Source of the DNA: Bacteroidales bacterium UBA5342
GTDB lineage: Bacteria; Bacteroidota; Bacteroidia; Bacteroidales; UBA5342
Reading direction: 5' to 3'
Assembly (NCBI GenBank): GCA_002408065.1
Contig: DHQI01000060.1
Location: forward strand, 1 to 17,661
Length of the DNA: 17,661 bases
In this document: piece after piece, positions 1 to 7,012 of the stretch
Numbering within the stretch: position 1 is the first letter of the stretch
Layout: the number at the start of each line of letters is the position of its first letter
Made by a program: the position numbers and the translations under genes
Notes under the pieces: model-generated
Database searches by the model: none
What the model saw: only the letters and a program-made list of their open reading frames with translations
What the model was told of the DNA's origin: nothing

Positions 1-57
1 AATGATACAATGATTCAATGATACAATGCGTGAATGCTTGAATGTTTGAATGATTTT
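1..57. repeat. Degenerate 8-nt tandem repeat (AATGNNNN)
   Basis: Seven consecutive 8-nt units all begin AATG: AATGATAC, AATGATTC, AATGATAC, AATGCGTG, AATGCTTG, AATGTTTG and AATGATTT. The first four bases are fixed and the last four vary. The same period, on the other strand as CATTNNNN, is seen at 12297-12376 and 17601-17661. The tract may continue beyond the window edge. No coding function is apparent. Confidence 0.85.
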
Positions 58-60
58 GCG

Positions 61-117
61 ACTTAAGCGAAGGGGTGACTTAAGCGAACTAAGTGAAGAA
101 AAGGCGACTTAAGAAAC
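61..117. repeat. CTTAAGCGA-type degenerate repeat tract
   Basis: GACTTAAGCGAA-like units occur three times here with 8-11 nt spacing (CTTAAGCGA, CTTAAGCGA, CTAAGTGA, CTTAAGAAA). This is the same unit family as the large array at 4094-4352 and the single copy near 17559. It lies directly after the 8-nt tract, and the two tract types are also neighbours at 17557-17661. Confidence 0.75.
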
Positions 118-165
118 TGTAAATTCTTGTAAGTATTATATTTTTATTCACTTAAATAAAGTCAA

Positions 166-210
166 ACCTCAGCGTATCTCTGCGTGTGCTTTGCCCCCGA
201 GTACTCGGGG
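166..210. repeat. Intergenic repeat with a perfect 16-bp palindrome
   Basis: CCCCGAGTACTCGGGG at 195-210 is a perfect 16-bp palindrome. Just upstream, 166-185 resembles a CTCAGCGT/CTCTGCGT dispersed repeat that I recall from Bacteroidota intergenic DNA. The palindrome is 75 nt before the zinc-ribbon gene and has no T-run, so it is more likely a repeat element than a terminator. A role as a protein binding site is possible. Confidence 0.55.
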
Positions 211-284
211 TGCGATACAACTAATGCGTCGAAGACTCAAATACTACGGAGAAAACAAACTTTGAATAATATAAACCTTAAATT

Positions 285-641
285 ATGGAAACACAACGAC
301 TATGCCCTGTATGTGGCGATCCTATCATAGGACGTGTGGATAAAAAATTCTGCTCTGACCAATGCCGCAATAGTTTTAATAATAAGCGTTATAGCTCCAA
401 AGGTGATTTGATAAAGAAGATCAATCGGGTGCTAAAGAAAAACCATAGCATATTGGAGGCGCTAAATAAAAGCGGTAAGACCAAAGTGGCACGCAGTAAG
501 CTTTTGCAGGAAGGTTTTGACTTTAGTTACTTCACGGGTATTTACGAAACACAAAAGGGAGGGAAATATCATTTGGTTTATAACCAAGGTTATCTCAAAC
601 TATCCGAAGAACTTTTACTGTTAATAAAATGGGATCAGTAG
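285..641 (+). CDS. Small N-terminal zinc-ribbon protein (DUF2116-like)
   Basis: A 118-residue soluble protein with no signal peptide or membrane segment. Residues 7-27 hold a four-cysteine knuckle pair, C7-P-V-C10 and C23-S-D-Q-C27, which should bind one zinc ion. It resembles the DUF2116-type zinc ribbon of small Bacteroidota proteins. The rest is basic and probably helical (KKINRVLKKNHSILEALNK), then ends in a short strand-rich tail. Such a layout would suit nucleic-acid or protein binding, but no function is established from the sequence. The ATG at 285 is the only start that keeps both cysteine pairs near the N-terminus. It appears to be a single-gene unit; the next gene starts 97 nt later. 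Confidence 0.75.
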   Translation: METQRLCPVCGDPIIGRVDKKFCSDQCRNSFNNKRYSSKGDLIKKINRVLKKNHSILEALNKSGKTKVARSKLLQEGFDFSYFTGIYETQKGGKYHLVYNQGYLKLSEELLLLIKWDQ

Positions 642-738
642 TTTTTCAAGAGGACTTTAAATAAATTCCATTAAAAATAGCTCTTCTTAAAACAAATCCA
701 TTGCTTATATGTTCTTAGAAGATTATACTTTAAAAACG

Positions 739-3150
739 ATGAAAAAAACAATTTATTCCTTATTCTTTTTACTCTTTCTGACTTCATTATCTGCTCAGGA
801 CGATGGAGAGGTGAAACGCGGTATTCATATTACCGGACGGGTGTACGACCAATATACTAATGAGCCAATTCCTTATGCTACAGTACGTGTTTTTAATTCT
901 GATGTTGGTGCTATCACAGGTGCTGATGGGGGGTATGACTTGGGAACTATAGAGCCGGGCGAATACCGTTTACAGGTCTCTTTTGTGGGGTATAAAACGG
1001 TAGTTACCGAGGCTGTTATGGTGCGTTTTGGGACACGGGTAATTGATATCCCAATGGAGCAGAGTAGTTTGGAACTGGATGAGTTTTCCGTTACTGCAAA
1101 CCCTTTTTTGGGGAAAGATGAGGCTCCTTTGGCTTATCGTCGCATTAGTCCGGCAGAAATAGAATTGAATCCCGGAGCCAACCGTGATATCTCCAAAGTG
1201 GTACAGTCTTTTCCCGGTGTGGCTGGTTCTACGGCTTTTCGTAATGACCTGATAGTACGTGGTGGTGGTCCCTCCGAGAATAGTTTTTATCTGGAGGGTA
1301 TTGAGATTCCTAACCTGAACCATTTTGCCACACAAGGCGCTAGTGGAGGGCCGGTAGGCATCATCAATGCTGACCTTATTCGTGAGGTGGATTTTCTTTC
1401 CGGCTCTTTTCCGGTCAACCGAGGCGATGCTATGAGTTCTGTTCTTGATTTTAAGATGATAGATGGTAGCGAAGAGCAACATTTTAAACTGACACTGGGG
1501 GCCTCTGAAATATCAGCGGGTGCCGAAGGTATGATTGGTGACAAGACCAATTATGTCTTTTCTGCCCGACGTTCCTACCTGCAATTTTTATTTCAGGCTT
1601 TAGAACTGCCTTTTTTACCCACCTTCAACGATTTTACGGTTAAGGTAGAAAGCAAAATAGATGAGAAGAACGAAATCACCTTTTTAGGCATTGGGGCATA
1701 CGACGATAATGTTCTGAATCTGGATGCACCAGATACCGAAGAAAATGCTTACACCTTGTCTAACATTCCTTATCAAACACAATGGAACTACACTGTAGGC
1801 GCTCGCTATAAGCATTATTTCAAAGATGGCTACCTTACCGCTGTCATTAGCAACAATCATCTTTACAACTACTTATACAAGTATCTTGAAAATGAAAATG
1901 ATGACCCTACAAAGAAAATTCTGGATTATAAAAGTAATGAGAACGAGCTAAAATCCCGCGTAGAACATGTGATGCGCAAGGGGGTTTTTAAGTTTTTGTC
2001 TGGTGGAGGTGTGGAACTTGTGAGTTATGATAATAATACAACTCAGCGGTTTTTTATTAATGGCACAGCACAGGATTTAGACTATAATTCCGACCTTAGT
2101 TTTGTAAAATATAGCCTTTTTGAGCAAGTGACCTATTTCTCTACCGATAATAAGTTGACCGCTTCGGCTGGTTTGCGTATCGATGGTAATACTTATTCCG
2201 ACCTGATGGCTAACCCGCTGAACCAATTGGCACCACGCGGTAATGTTTCCTACAAAATTTTGCCCCAGCTTAAGTTAAACGCTTCAGCTGGTAAGTTTTA
2301 TCAATTACCTGCCTATACCACATTAGGTTATATGGAAAATGGTGACTTCGTGAATAAAACAAACGGTATCAAACCCATTTCTTCGTTGCAGTATGGCGTA
2401 GGAGTGGAGTGGTTACCTAACGATCATATGTTAGTCTCGGTAGAGGGTTTCTACAAAGGATATAAGGACTATCCTATGTCTTTGAGAGATTCCGTTTCTT
2501 TGGCTAGTAAGGGCGGTGGCTATGATCTCTTTGGCGACGAAGAAGTGCTTCCCATATCTGAAGGGCGCTCTTATGGTGCTGAGCTGATGGCACGTTGGAG
2601 TGGTAAGAAAGGCCTCAATTTTATATTGGCTTACACTTGGGTTAACAGCGAATTTACGGACTTGCGCACCGGAGATTATTTACCTTCGGCTTGGGATAAC
2701 CAACATTTATTATCTTTTACAGGCACGAAGAAACTGCCTAAGAATTTTATGGTTGGGGCCAAGTTTCGTGCTCAAGGGGGCGCACCTTATACCGCTTACG
2801 ATGAGTATAAATCATCCTTGGTCACGGCTTGGGATGCTACCGGACGCCCGTATTTAGATTATAATCAGTACAACTCAGAGCGTCTCGATCTGTTTTATCA
2901 ATTAGATTTAAGAATTGATAAAAACTTTTTCTTTGACAAATGGATGCTTGGTATGTATTTCGATGTACAGAATGTTACCGGACGTCAATATGAAAATGCG
3001 CCGGTTTATATACAAGATACAGATGCTAACGGTAATCCTCAGATAGAAAACCCTAATGATCCTTTGGCACAACAACGCTATCAAATGAAATACCTCACCC
3101 AAACTTCAGGAACCGTATTACCGACCTTGGGTATTATGATTGAATTCTGA
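739..3150 (+). CDS. TonB-dependent outer-membrane receptor with regulatory-like N-domain
   Basis: An outer-membrane transporter of about 803 residues, powered by TonB-ExbBD. The ATG at 739 is preferred over the upstream in-frame ATG at 709 because it starts directly on a signal peptide (MKKTIYSLFFLLFLTSLSAQ). After it come a carboxypeptidase-regulatory-like beta-sandwich (about residues 30-105, ending EPGEYRLQVSFVGYKT), a plug domain (about 128-245, with VVQSFPGVAG and DLIVRGGGPSENSFYLEG), and a long beta-barrel ending in a terminal phenylalanine (TLGIMIEF). No SusD-type partner is next to it, so it is not an ordinary SusC/SusD pair. The substrate cannot be told; candidates are a siderophore, a cofactor or a peptide. 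A terminator follows at 3234. No classical promoter is clear in the 97-nt upstream gap. Confidence 0.93.
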   Translation: MKKTIYSLFFLLFLTSLSAQDDGEVKRGIHITGRVYDQYTNEPIPYATVRVFNSDVGAITGADGGYDLGTIEPGEYRLQVSFVGYKTVVTEAVMVRFGTRVIDIPMEQSSLELDEFSVTANPFLGKDEAPLAYRRISPAEIELNPGANRDISKVVQSFPGVAGSTAFRNDLIVRGGGPSENSFYLEGIEIPNLNHFATQGASGGPVGIINADLIREVDFLSGSFPVNRGDAMSSVLDFKMIDGSEEQHFKLTLGASEISAGAEGMIGDKTNYVFSARRSYLQFLFQALELPFLPTFNDFTVKVESKIDEKNEITFLGIGAYDDNVLNLDAPDTEENAYTLSNIPYQTQWNYTVGARYKHYFKDGYLTAVISNNHLYNYLYKYLENENDDPTKKILDYKSNENELKSRVEHVMRKGVFKFLSGGGVELVSYDNNTTQRFFINGTAQDLDYNSDLSFVKYSLFEQVTYFSTDNKLTASAGLRIDGNTYSDLMANPLNQLAPRGNVSYKILPQLKLNASAGKFYQLPAYTTLGYMENGDFVNKTNGIKPISSLQYGVGVEWLPNDHMLVSVEGFYKGYKDYPMSLRDSVSLASKGGGYDLFGDEEVLPISEGRSYGAELMARWSGKKGLNFILAYTWVNSEFTDLRTGDYLPSAWDNQHLLSFTGTKKLPKNFMVGAKFRAQGGAPYTAYDEYKSSLVTAWDATGRPYLDYNQYNSERLDLFYQLDLRIDKNFFFDKWMLGMYFDVQNVTGRQYENAPVYIQDTDANGNPQIENPNDPLAQQRYQMKYLTQTSGTVLPTLGIMIEF

Positions 3151-3233
3151 TGCTGTACAGCGGTTGTAGATAATAAGATTATTACATCGCATAGTCATAT
3201 ATCGCATAAAACAAGTTCATTATTTAGCAGAAG

Positions 3234-3262
3234 AAAAGGCGCATTATTATGCGTCTTTTTTT
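3234..3262 (+). terminator. Rho-independent terminator of the first TonB receptor
   Basis: AAAAGGCGCAT (3234-3244), the loop TATT and ATGCGTCTTTT (3249-3259) form an 11-bp stem with one G-U pair, followed by a T-run to 3262. It lies 84 nt after the receptor stop codon. Confidence 0.85.
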
Positions 3263-3451
3263 ATTCATAAATCTTCACACTATTAAACATAACAATACTT
3301 CGTTAAACTTATAATTACTAAAATCACAAATTAGCTTTGCTGAACGTTGTTTCCAATACCACACTGTTATTCAGAGGTATACAATAAATAGGGGGTAAGT
3401 ATTTAATAATCATATAAATAAGAAAGATTAACGGAAGATTAATTCAATTGA

Positions 3452-3586
3452 GAGCAAATATTTGAAGACTTAGAAGACTACAGTTGTTTTTTGTGGGGAG
3501 CACGTCAGGTGGGGAAGAGCACTTTGCTTAAGACAAAATACCCTGATGCTATCCATTTTGATTTACTAATGCCCGATGTGTTTTAA
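3452..3586 (+). pseudogene. Truncated AAA_14/DUF4143 ATPase N-terminal fragment
   Basis: An uninterrupted stretch of 44 codons encodes EQIFEDLEDYSCFLWGARQ followed by VGKSTLLKTKYPDAIHFDLL. This is the start of an AAA_14 ATPase, with the Walker A motif GARQVGKST at its usual distance from the N-terminus. It is closed by TGA at 3449 and TAA at 3584, and no later part of the gene (Walker B, DUF4143 domain) is present before the hairpin at 3611. It is therefore a remnant about one tenth the length of an intact gene. Its Walker A (GARQVGKST) differs from that of the intact ATPase at 16276 (GLRRIGKTT), so it comes from another subfamily member and is not a local copy. An orphan promoter-like TAGCTTTG lies at 3332-3339. 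Confidence 0.8.
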
Positions 3587-3610
3587 GGCCTCAAAACAGT
3601 TTCAATATAA

Positions 3611-3654
3611 AAAATGCAGTGTTCTAAGCCCGAAGACTAAGAGCACTGCATTTT
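3611..3654. terminator. Long hairpin, probable bidirectional terminator
   Basis: AAAATGCAGTGTTCT (3611-3625) pairs with AGAGCACTGCATTTT (3640-3654) over 15 bp with one G-U pair and a 14-nt loop. Both outer ends are A/T runs, so it can work on either strand. It lies downstream of the pseudogene on plus and 143 nt downstream of the DUF2007-type gene on minus. Confidence 0.7.
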
Positions 3655-3749
3655 GTATTAACCATCATGCAACAGTTCTTTTGCTATGTTAAGGTTCAAT
3701 AAAAAACGAAAGAATGAACGAGTATTTACCCGTGAGATAGAGCGGCAAA

Positions 3750-3793
3750 TTTTACACTTTTAATTTTTCATTTTACATTTTTCATTTCACATT
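3750..3793. repeat. AT-rich TTTTCATTTTACA-like intergenic repeat
   Basis: Short near-repeats of TTTTACA, TTTTCA and TTTCAC (about 3750-3793) fill the gap just downstream of the DUF2007-type gene. They are low complexity, and nothing coding is visible. Confidence 0.5.
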
Positions 3794-3796
3794 GAT

Positions 3797-4033
3797 CTAG
3801 CTAATAGATTTCTCATACTCCTGAATGAGCATCTGTGCTTTCTCCACATCCTCTTTCTCAATCATTAGTTTTACATCACCGGGAAGGCCGTCGATAAAAC
3901 CGGCGTGCAAGCCTTCCTGAAACTGATTGTGAGCCACTACAGGAATATCATTATCCTTTAATATCTCAATGATCACGTTAGTCTCCATCCTGGAGCCTGT
4001 GAAAACGCTGGTAAGGTCTTTGGGATGTTCCAT
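3797..4033 (-). CDS. DUF2007-type putative signal-transducing small protein
   Basis: A 78-residue soluble protein, MEHPKDLTSVFTGSRMETNV onward. The pattern of a short strand, a helix (METNVIIEILKDNDIPVV) and a second half ending VKLMIEKEDVEKAQMLIQEY matches the ferredoxin-like DUF2007 family, whose molecular role is unknown. The frame stays open upstream to 4270 and would give a 157-residue product. The added residues (SLKSLKS-like tripeptides) are translated from the 9-nt repeat array and are not credible as protein, so the ATG at 4031-4033 is chosen. It is a single gene on this strand. Confidence 0.8.
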   Translation of the reverse strand: MEHPKDLTSVFTGSRMETNVIIEILKDNDIPVVAHNQFQEGLHAGFIDGLPGDVKLMIEKEDVEKAQMLIQEYEKSIS

Positions 4034-4093
4034 AGTTGTATATTTTATTGTTCCTTTCAAATTTACTATTTTTCTCTTTAGGTGACAAGGGGG

Positions 4094-4352
4094 GAGTGGC
4101 GACTTGAGTGAATGTAGCGAACGAAGGGACTTAAGCGAACGAAGCGAAGATGCAACGTAGCGAATTAAGGGGCTTAAGCGAAGACGTGACTTAAGCGACT
4201 TAAGTGAAGACGCGATAGCGCTAGGTTCGCTTAAGTCTCTTCGTTCCCTCACATCCCTTACATCCCTCACGTCCCTTCGTTATCTTAAGTTGCTTTGTTC
4301 TCTTCGTTCTCTTAAGTCTCTTAAGTCTCTACGTTCCCTCACGTCGCTAAAG
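4094..4352. repeat. Head-to-head pair of degenerate 9-nt repeat arrays
   Basis: The right half, 4227-4352, is 14 uninterrupted 9-nt units of form TCNCTTNNG with small variations: TCGCTTAAG, TCTCTTCGT, TCCCTCACA, TCCCTTACA, and so on to TCGCTAAAG at 4344. The left half, about 4104-4212, holds the reverse complement form NNNNAGNGA (CTTGAGTGA, ATGTAGCGA, ACGAAGGGA, CTTAAGCGA and others), with a few 7-8 nt slips. The halves meet near 4213-4226 (GCGATAGCGC), giving a large imperfect inverted repeat. It separates the divergent DUF2007-type and DHH genes. Confidence 0.85.
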
Positions 4353-4410
4353 TCTAAAACATAACAGAAAACAATTACCCCATTAAAAACGTTTGTATTC
4401 GAATTAAAAG

Positions 4411-4418
4411 TACTTTTG
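4411..4418 (+). promoter_or_regulatory. Bacteroidota -7 promoter box of the DHH gene
   Basis: TACTTTTG fits TAnnTTTG. It ends 4 nt before the ATG at 4423, so the predicted transcript would be leaderless or nearly so. A TTTG at 4392-4395 is the best -33 candidate, but its 15-bp spacing is shorter than usual. Confidence 0.6.
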
Positions 4419-4422
4419 CACG

Positions 4423-5400
4423 ATGATTAATGGATTAAAGAAAGCGTTGACTGACGCGGAGAAAATAGTGTTGATAGGTCATAAAAATCCGGACGGCGAT
4501 GCTACCGGAGCAACTTTGGCCTGGAAGGGGGTGCTGGAAAAGCAAGGAAAACAAGTCAAAGTCATCTATCCTACAGCTATGCCACCATATCTTACATGGT
4601 TAGCCGGTGCTGATGAGGCTATCGTTTTCGAAAAGAAACAAGAAGCGGCAATAAGTGCACTAAACTGGGCCGATTTTTTGATGATGATAGATTTTAACGG
4701 ACCATCGCGCGTGGGAGACTTGGCCCCTTTTTTACCTGAAAAGCCAATGGCACTGATTGATCATCACCCTTATCCGGAATTTGAAACTAAGTTACTTTTC
4801 TCAGATACTTCCGTGTCTTCCGCGTGTGAGTTAGTGACTCGCATTATATATGATATGGGCTGGGATACTTATATTGGTAAGGATGAAGCGACAGCTCTTT
4901 TTGTAGGAATGATGACCGATACCGGGCGGTTTAGTCATAATAGCTCTAACCCGCAAACTTTTAGGATGGTAGCTAACCTGTTAGAAAAAGGCGTGGACAA
5001 AGATGAGGTAGTAGATCGGGTGTTCGATAGTTTTAGTGAATCGCGTACCCGCTTAATGGGGTATTTATTAAACGATAAAATGCAAGTTTTCCCGAAACAA
5101 AAACTGGCCATTATGACTCTTTCTTTAGAGGATAAGGAACGTTTTTGTTTTCAAACCGGCGATTCCGAGGGCTTGGTTAATATTCCCTTGTCCATTGACG
5201 GTGTAAACCGAAGCGTCTTTTTACAAGAATATGATGATAAAATCCGTATGTCCTTCCGCTCCAAAGGCGATGATCCTGTCAATCATATTGCATCAGAACA
5301 CTTTGAAGGTGGAGGCCACGCCAATGCCGCCGGAGGAACAAGTTATTTATCCCTGGATGCAACAGTAGTTAAAGTGAAAAAGGCTTTTGGGATTGAATGA
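4423..5400 (+). CDS. nrnA: DHH-family phosphoesterase, NrnA-like oligoribonuclease/pAp phosphatase
   Basis: A 325-residue cytoplasmic enzyme with the two-domain layout of the DHH/DHHA1 family, the usual length for NrnA. Motif I is GHKNPDGDA (residues 19-27), a second metal-site Asp lies in MMIDFNGPSR (about 86-95), and the DHH motif itself is D113-H-H. TDTGRF lies near residue 166. The DHHA1 nucleotide-binding loop GGGHANAAGG is at 296-305. All expected metal ligands are visible. In the family, NrnA degrades short RNA or cyclic dinucleotide products to mononucleotides and removes the 3' phosphate of pAp; which activity dominates here cannot be read from sequence. The start is fixed by the promoter box and by motif I lying near the N-terminus. 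The deaminase gene follows 70 nt downstream across a repeat element. Confidence 0.9.
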   Translation: MINGLKKALTDAEKIVLIGHKNPDGDATGATLAWKGVLEKQGKQVKVIYPTAMPPYLTWLAGADEAIVFEKKQEAAISALNWADFLMMIDFNGPSRVGDLAPFLPEKPMALIDHHPYPEFETKLLFSDTSVSSACELVTRIIYDMGWDTYIGKDEATALFVGMMTDTGRFSHNSSNPQTFRMVANLLEKGVDKDEVVDRVFDSFSESRTRLMGYLLNDKMQVFPKQKLAIMTLSLEDKERFCFQTGDSEGLVNIPLSIDGVNRSVFLQEYDDKIRMSFRSKGDDPVNHIASEHFEGGGHANAAGGTSYLSLDATVVKVKKAFGIE

Positions 5401-5470
5401 TTCCAATTTCAATTTCGGTCACTGAGCGTAGTCGAAGTGCCAATTTCTAATTTCCAATTTCAATTTTCCA
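5401..5470. repeat. Composite intergenic repeat: CCAATTTC units around a CACTGAGC..GAAGTG core
   Basis: AATTTC/CCAATTT units flank the core 5417-5441, with CACTGAGCGTAGTCGAAGTG at 5420-5439. The core is an imperfect inverted repeat (CACT...AGTG). I recall near-identical cores in many Bacteroidota genomes. A related core lies inside mutS2 at 14136-14158 (17 of 23 positions identical by eye). The element fills the whole gap and ends at the deaminase ATG. Confidence 0.7.
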
Positions 5471-6721
5471 ATGTCAATACTAATAAAAAACATACTTCTC
5501 AACAACGAACGTACCGATGTCTATATCGAAAAAAACAGCTTTACGCAGATTGAGAAAAATATAGAGAAAGAGGCCGATACGGTCATAGATGGTAGCCACC
5601 GGGCTATTTTGCCATCATTTCATAACTTGCACACGCATTCGTCTATGACACTGATGCGTGGCTATGCTGACGACATGGCTTTACACACTTGGCTGAACGA
5701 TTATATCTGGCCTTTCGAAGCCAAACTCAAAGATGTGGATATCTACAACGGTGCCCGTCTGGCCTGTGTGGAGATGATTAAGAGCGGTACCACGATGTGT
5801 GCCGATATGTATGTGGGTACTGAGCAGGTGGTTAAGGCGTTTTCTGAAATGGGTATTCGCGCTTTTGTAGGGGCTACCTTCTTTGATTTCTTTGATGAAA
5901 AGAAAGCGGAAGAGATGAAAAAGAAGATGGAAGCCGAATACGAAGCCAACAAAGAGGTGGATGAAAAAATTGCCATAATGCCGGCGCCACACGCGGTTTA
6001 TACCGTGAGTGAAGAAAGCTTGCGTTGGTTGGCCGAATTCTCGGAAAAGAACAATACACTGGTAAATATTCACCTCTCGGAAACACAAAAGGAGAATGAC
6101 GACTGTGTGGCAAAATACGGAGTGCGTCCTGTCGAATTGCTGGATCGCGTTGGCTTGCTTAACGAACGCCTACTTGTAGCTCATGCCGTTCATTTAAACG
6201 ATGACGAAATAGCCTTACTGGCAGAGCGTGGTGTTATTGTGGCACATTGTCCGGCTTCAAATATGAAACTGGCTTCCGGTGGTTTCCGTTACGATGCTAT
6301 GGCTAAAGCGGGGGTGAAATTCAGCATTGCTACTGACGGCGTTTGCTCAGATAACAATGTGGATATGATGGGCGAAATGAAACTGGCGGCCCTGCGTGCT
6401 AAAGAGATGTACGCCGATGCTACCGTAGCTCCTGCTGCTGATGTCTTTGCCCGAGCAACCTCTTTGCCTGCAGAATATTTAGGCCTCAATACCGGAAAAA
6501 TAGAAGTGGGGGCTAAAGCTGACTTTATCCTCGTCAACCTGGACGATGTAGCCATGGTGCCTAATACCAACCTGATTTCTAATATGGTCTACAGCGCTAC
6601 GCCTAAAGTGATTGACTACACCGTTTGTGACGGTAAGATACTGATGGCCGAAGGCGTGGTAGAAGGCGAGAAGGAGATTATTGCTGCGCTACGCGACAGT
6701 ATGCAACGATTGGGGGCATAG
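5471..6721 (+). CDS. mtaD: Amidohydrolase, 5'-methylthioadenosine/S-adenosylhomocysteine deaminase type
   Basis: A 416-residue cytoplasmic metal-dependent hydrolase of the SsnA/MtaD/TrzN branch of the amidohydrolase superfamily, of normal length. Metal ligands are visible: H54-T-H56 in FHNLHTHSS, H201 in NIHLSET (with the catalytic Glu two residues later), H238 and H241 in VAHAVHL, and D289 in IATDG. HCPASNMKLASGG (from H259) is typical of MTA/SAH deaminases, which convert these adenosine derivatives to inosine forms for nucleoside salvage and methyl-cycle clean-up. N- and C-terminal beta-sandwich strands (KADFILVNLD, VIDYTVCDGKIL) complete the fold. Other deaminases of the branch, acting on guanine or chlorohydrolase-type substrates, cannot be excluded. 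No separate promoter is evident, so it may be co-transcribed with the DHH gene. Confidence 0.85.
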   Translation: MSILIKNILLNNERTDVYIEKNSFTQIEKNIEKEADTVIDGSHRAILPSFHNLHTHSSMTLMRGYADDMALHTWLNDYIWPFEAKLKDVDIYNGARLACVEMIKSGTTMCADMYVGTEQVVKAFSEMGIRAFVGATFFDFFDEKKAEEMKKKMEAEYEANKEVDEKIAIMPAPHAVYTVSEESLRWLAEFSEKNNTLVNIHLSETQKENDDCVAKYGVRPVELLDRVGLLNERLLVAHAVHLNDDEIALLAERGVIVAHCPASNMKLASGGFRYDAMAKAGVKFSIATDGVCSDNNVDMMGEMKLAALRAKEMYADATVAPAADVFARATSLPAEYLGLNTGKIEVGAKADFILVNLDDVAMVPNTNLISNMVYSATPKVIDYTVCDGKILMAEGVVEGEKEIIAALRDSMQRLGA

Positions 6722-6964
6722 CATCTTATTTTTTCTGGTAATCACCTTCAACAGATTGTATGATTTACGGTATTTATTATACCTCATCTTTTTTTATTCA
6801 AACGCTCTGTTTAGGCCTTGCTGTGTTTGTTAAAACTTAGCATTTTGGTGTTTGGTTTTCAGGTGGTTAATCTATATTTTTTCTATTTTTTCTGGTGCTA
6901 TGCTGCTTCCAGACGCACCAATACCTCAAATATAAACTCCTCTGCCAATGCTCATGGCATATTA
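6722..6964. other. Intergenic gap with no recognised feature
   Basis: AT-rich DNA with T-runs (for example near 6728 and 6789) but no convincing stem for a terminator and no ORF with family features on either strand. The regulatory region of the Fur-type gene begins at about 6965. Confidence 0.5.
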
Positions 6965-6996
6965 TTGCAAATGAACTTGCAACATTGTTGCATTTG
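6965..6996. promoter_or_regulatory. Candidate Zur/Fur operator
   Basis: TGCAAC-ATT-GTTGCA (6978-6992) is a perfect 6-3-6 palindrome. A further half-site TTGCAA lies at 6965-6970, and CAAATG (6968-6973) and CATTTG (6991-6996) form outer inverted arms. The palindrome lies between the -33 and -7 elements of the regulator's promoter, which is where a Fur-family repressor would block polymerase. Assignment to this Fur-type protein is inference; no second copy of the palindrome was seen in the window. Confidence 0.6.
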
Positions 6997-7007
6997 ACAT
7001 ATCTTTG
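6976..7007 (+). promoter_or_regulatory. Promoter of the regulator-receptor operon
   Basis: CTTG (6976-6979), a 20-bp spacer and TATCTTTG (7000-7007) match the Bacteroidota TTG-N19-21-TAnnTTTG form. The -7 box ends 5 nt before the ATG at 7013, predicting a leader of only a few bases. Confidence 0.75.
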
Positions 7008-7012
7008 CAGCC

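Noticed and set aside
709..738. Earlier start for the first TonB receptor
   Set aside because: It would put ten residues before a complete signal peptide that starts at the ATG at 739.
970..1482. Minus-strand ORF inside the first TonB receptor, and similar ORFs within other genes
   Set aside because: Antisense shadows of well-supported coding sequence, with no domain or signal features.
739..3150. Polysaccharide utilisation locus (SusC/SusD)
   Set aside because: No SusD, glycosidase or sugar regulator is nearby, and the receptor is shorter than typical SusC proteins.
3797..4270. Extended 157-residue version of the DUF2007-type protein
   Set aside because: The extra N-terminal half (SLKSLKS, RDVRDV) is translated from the 9-nt repeat array; the family-like part begins at the ATG at 4033.
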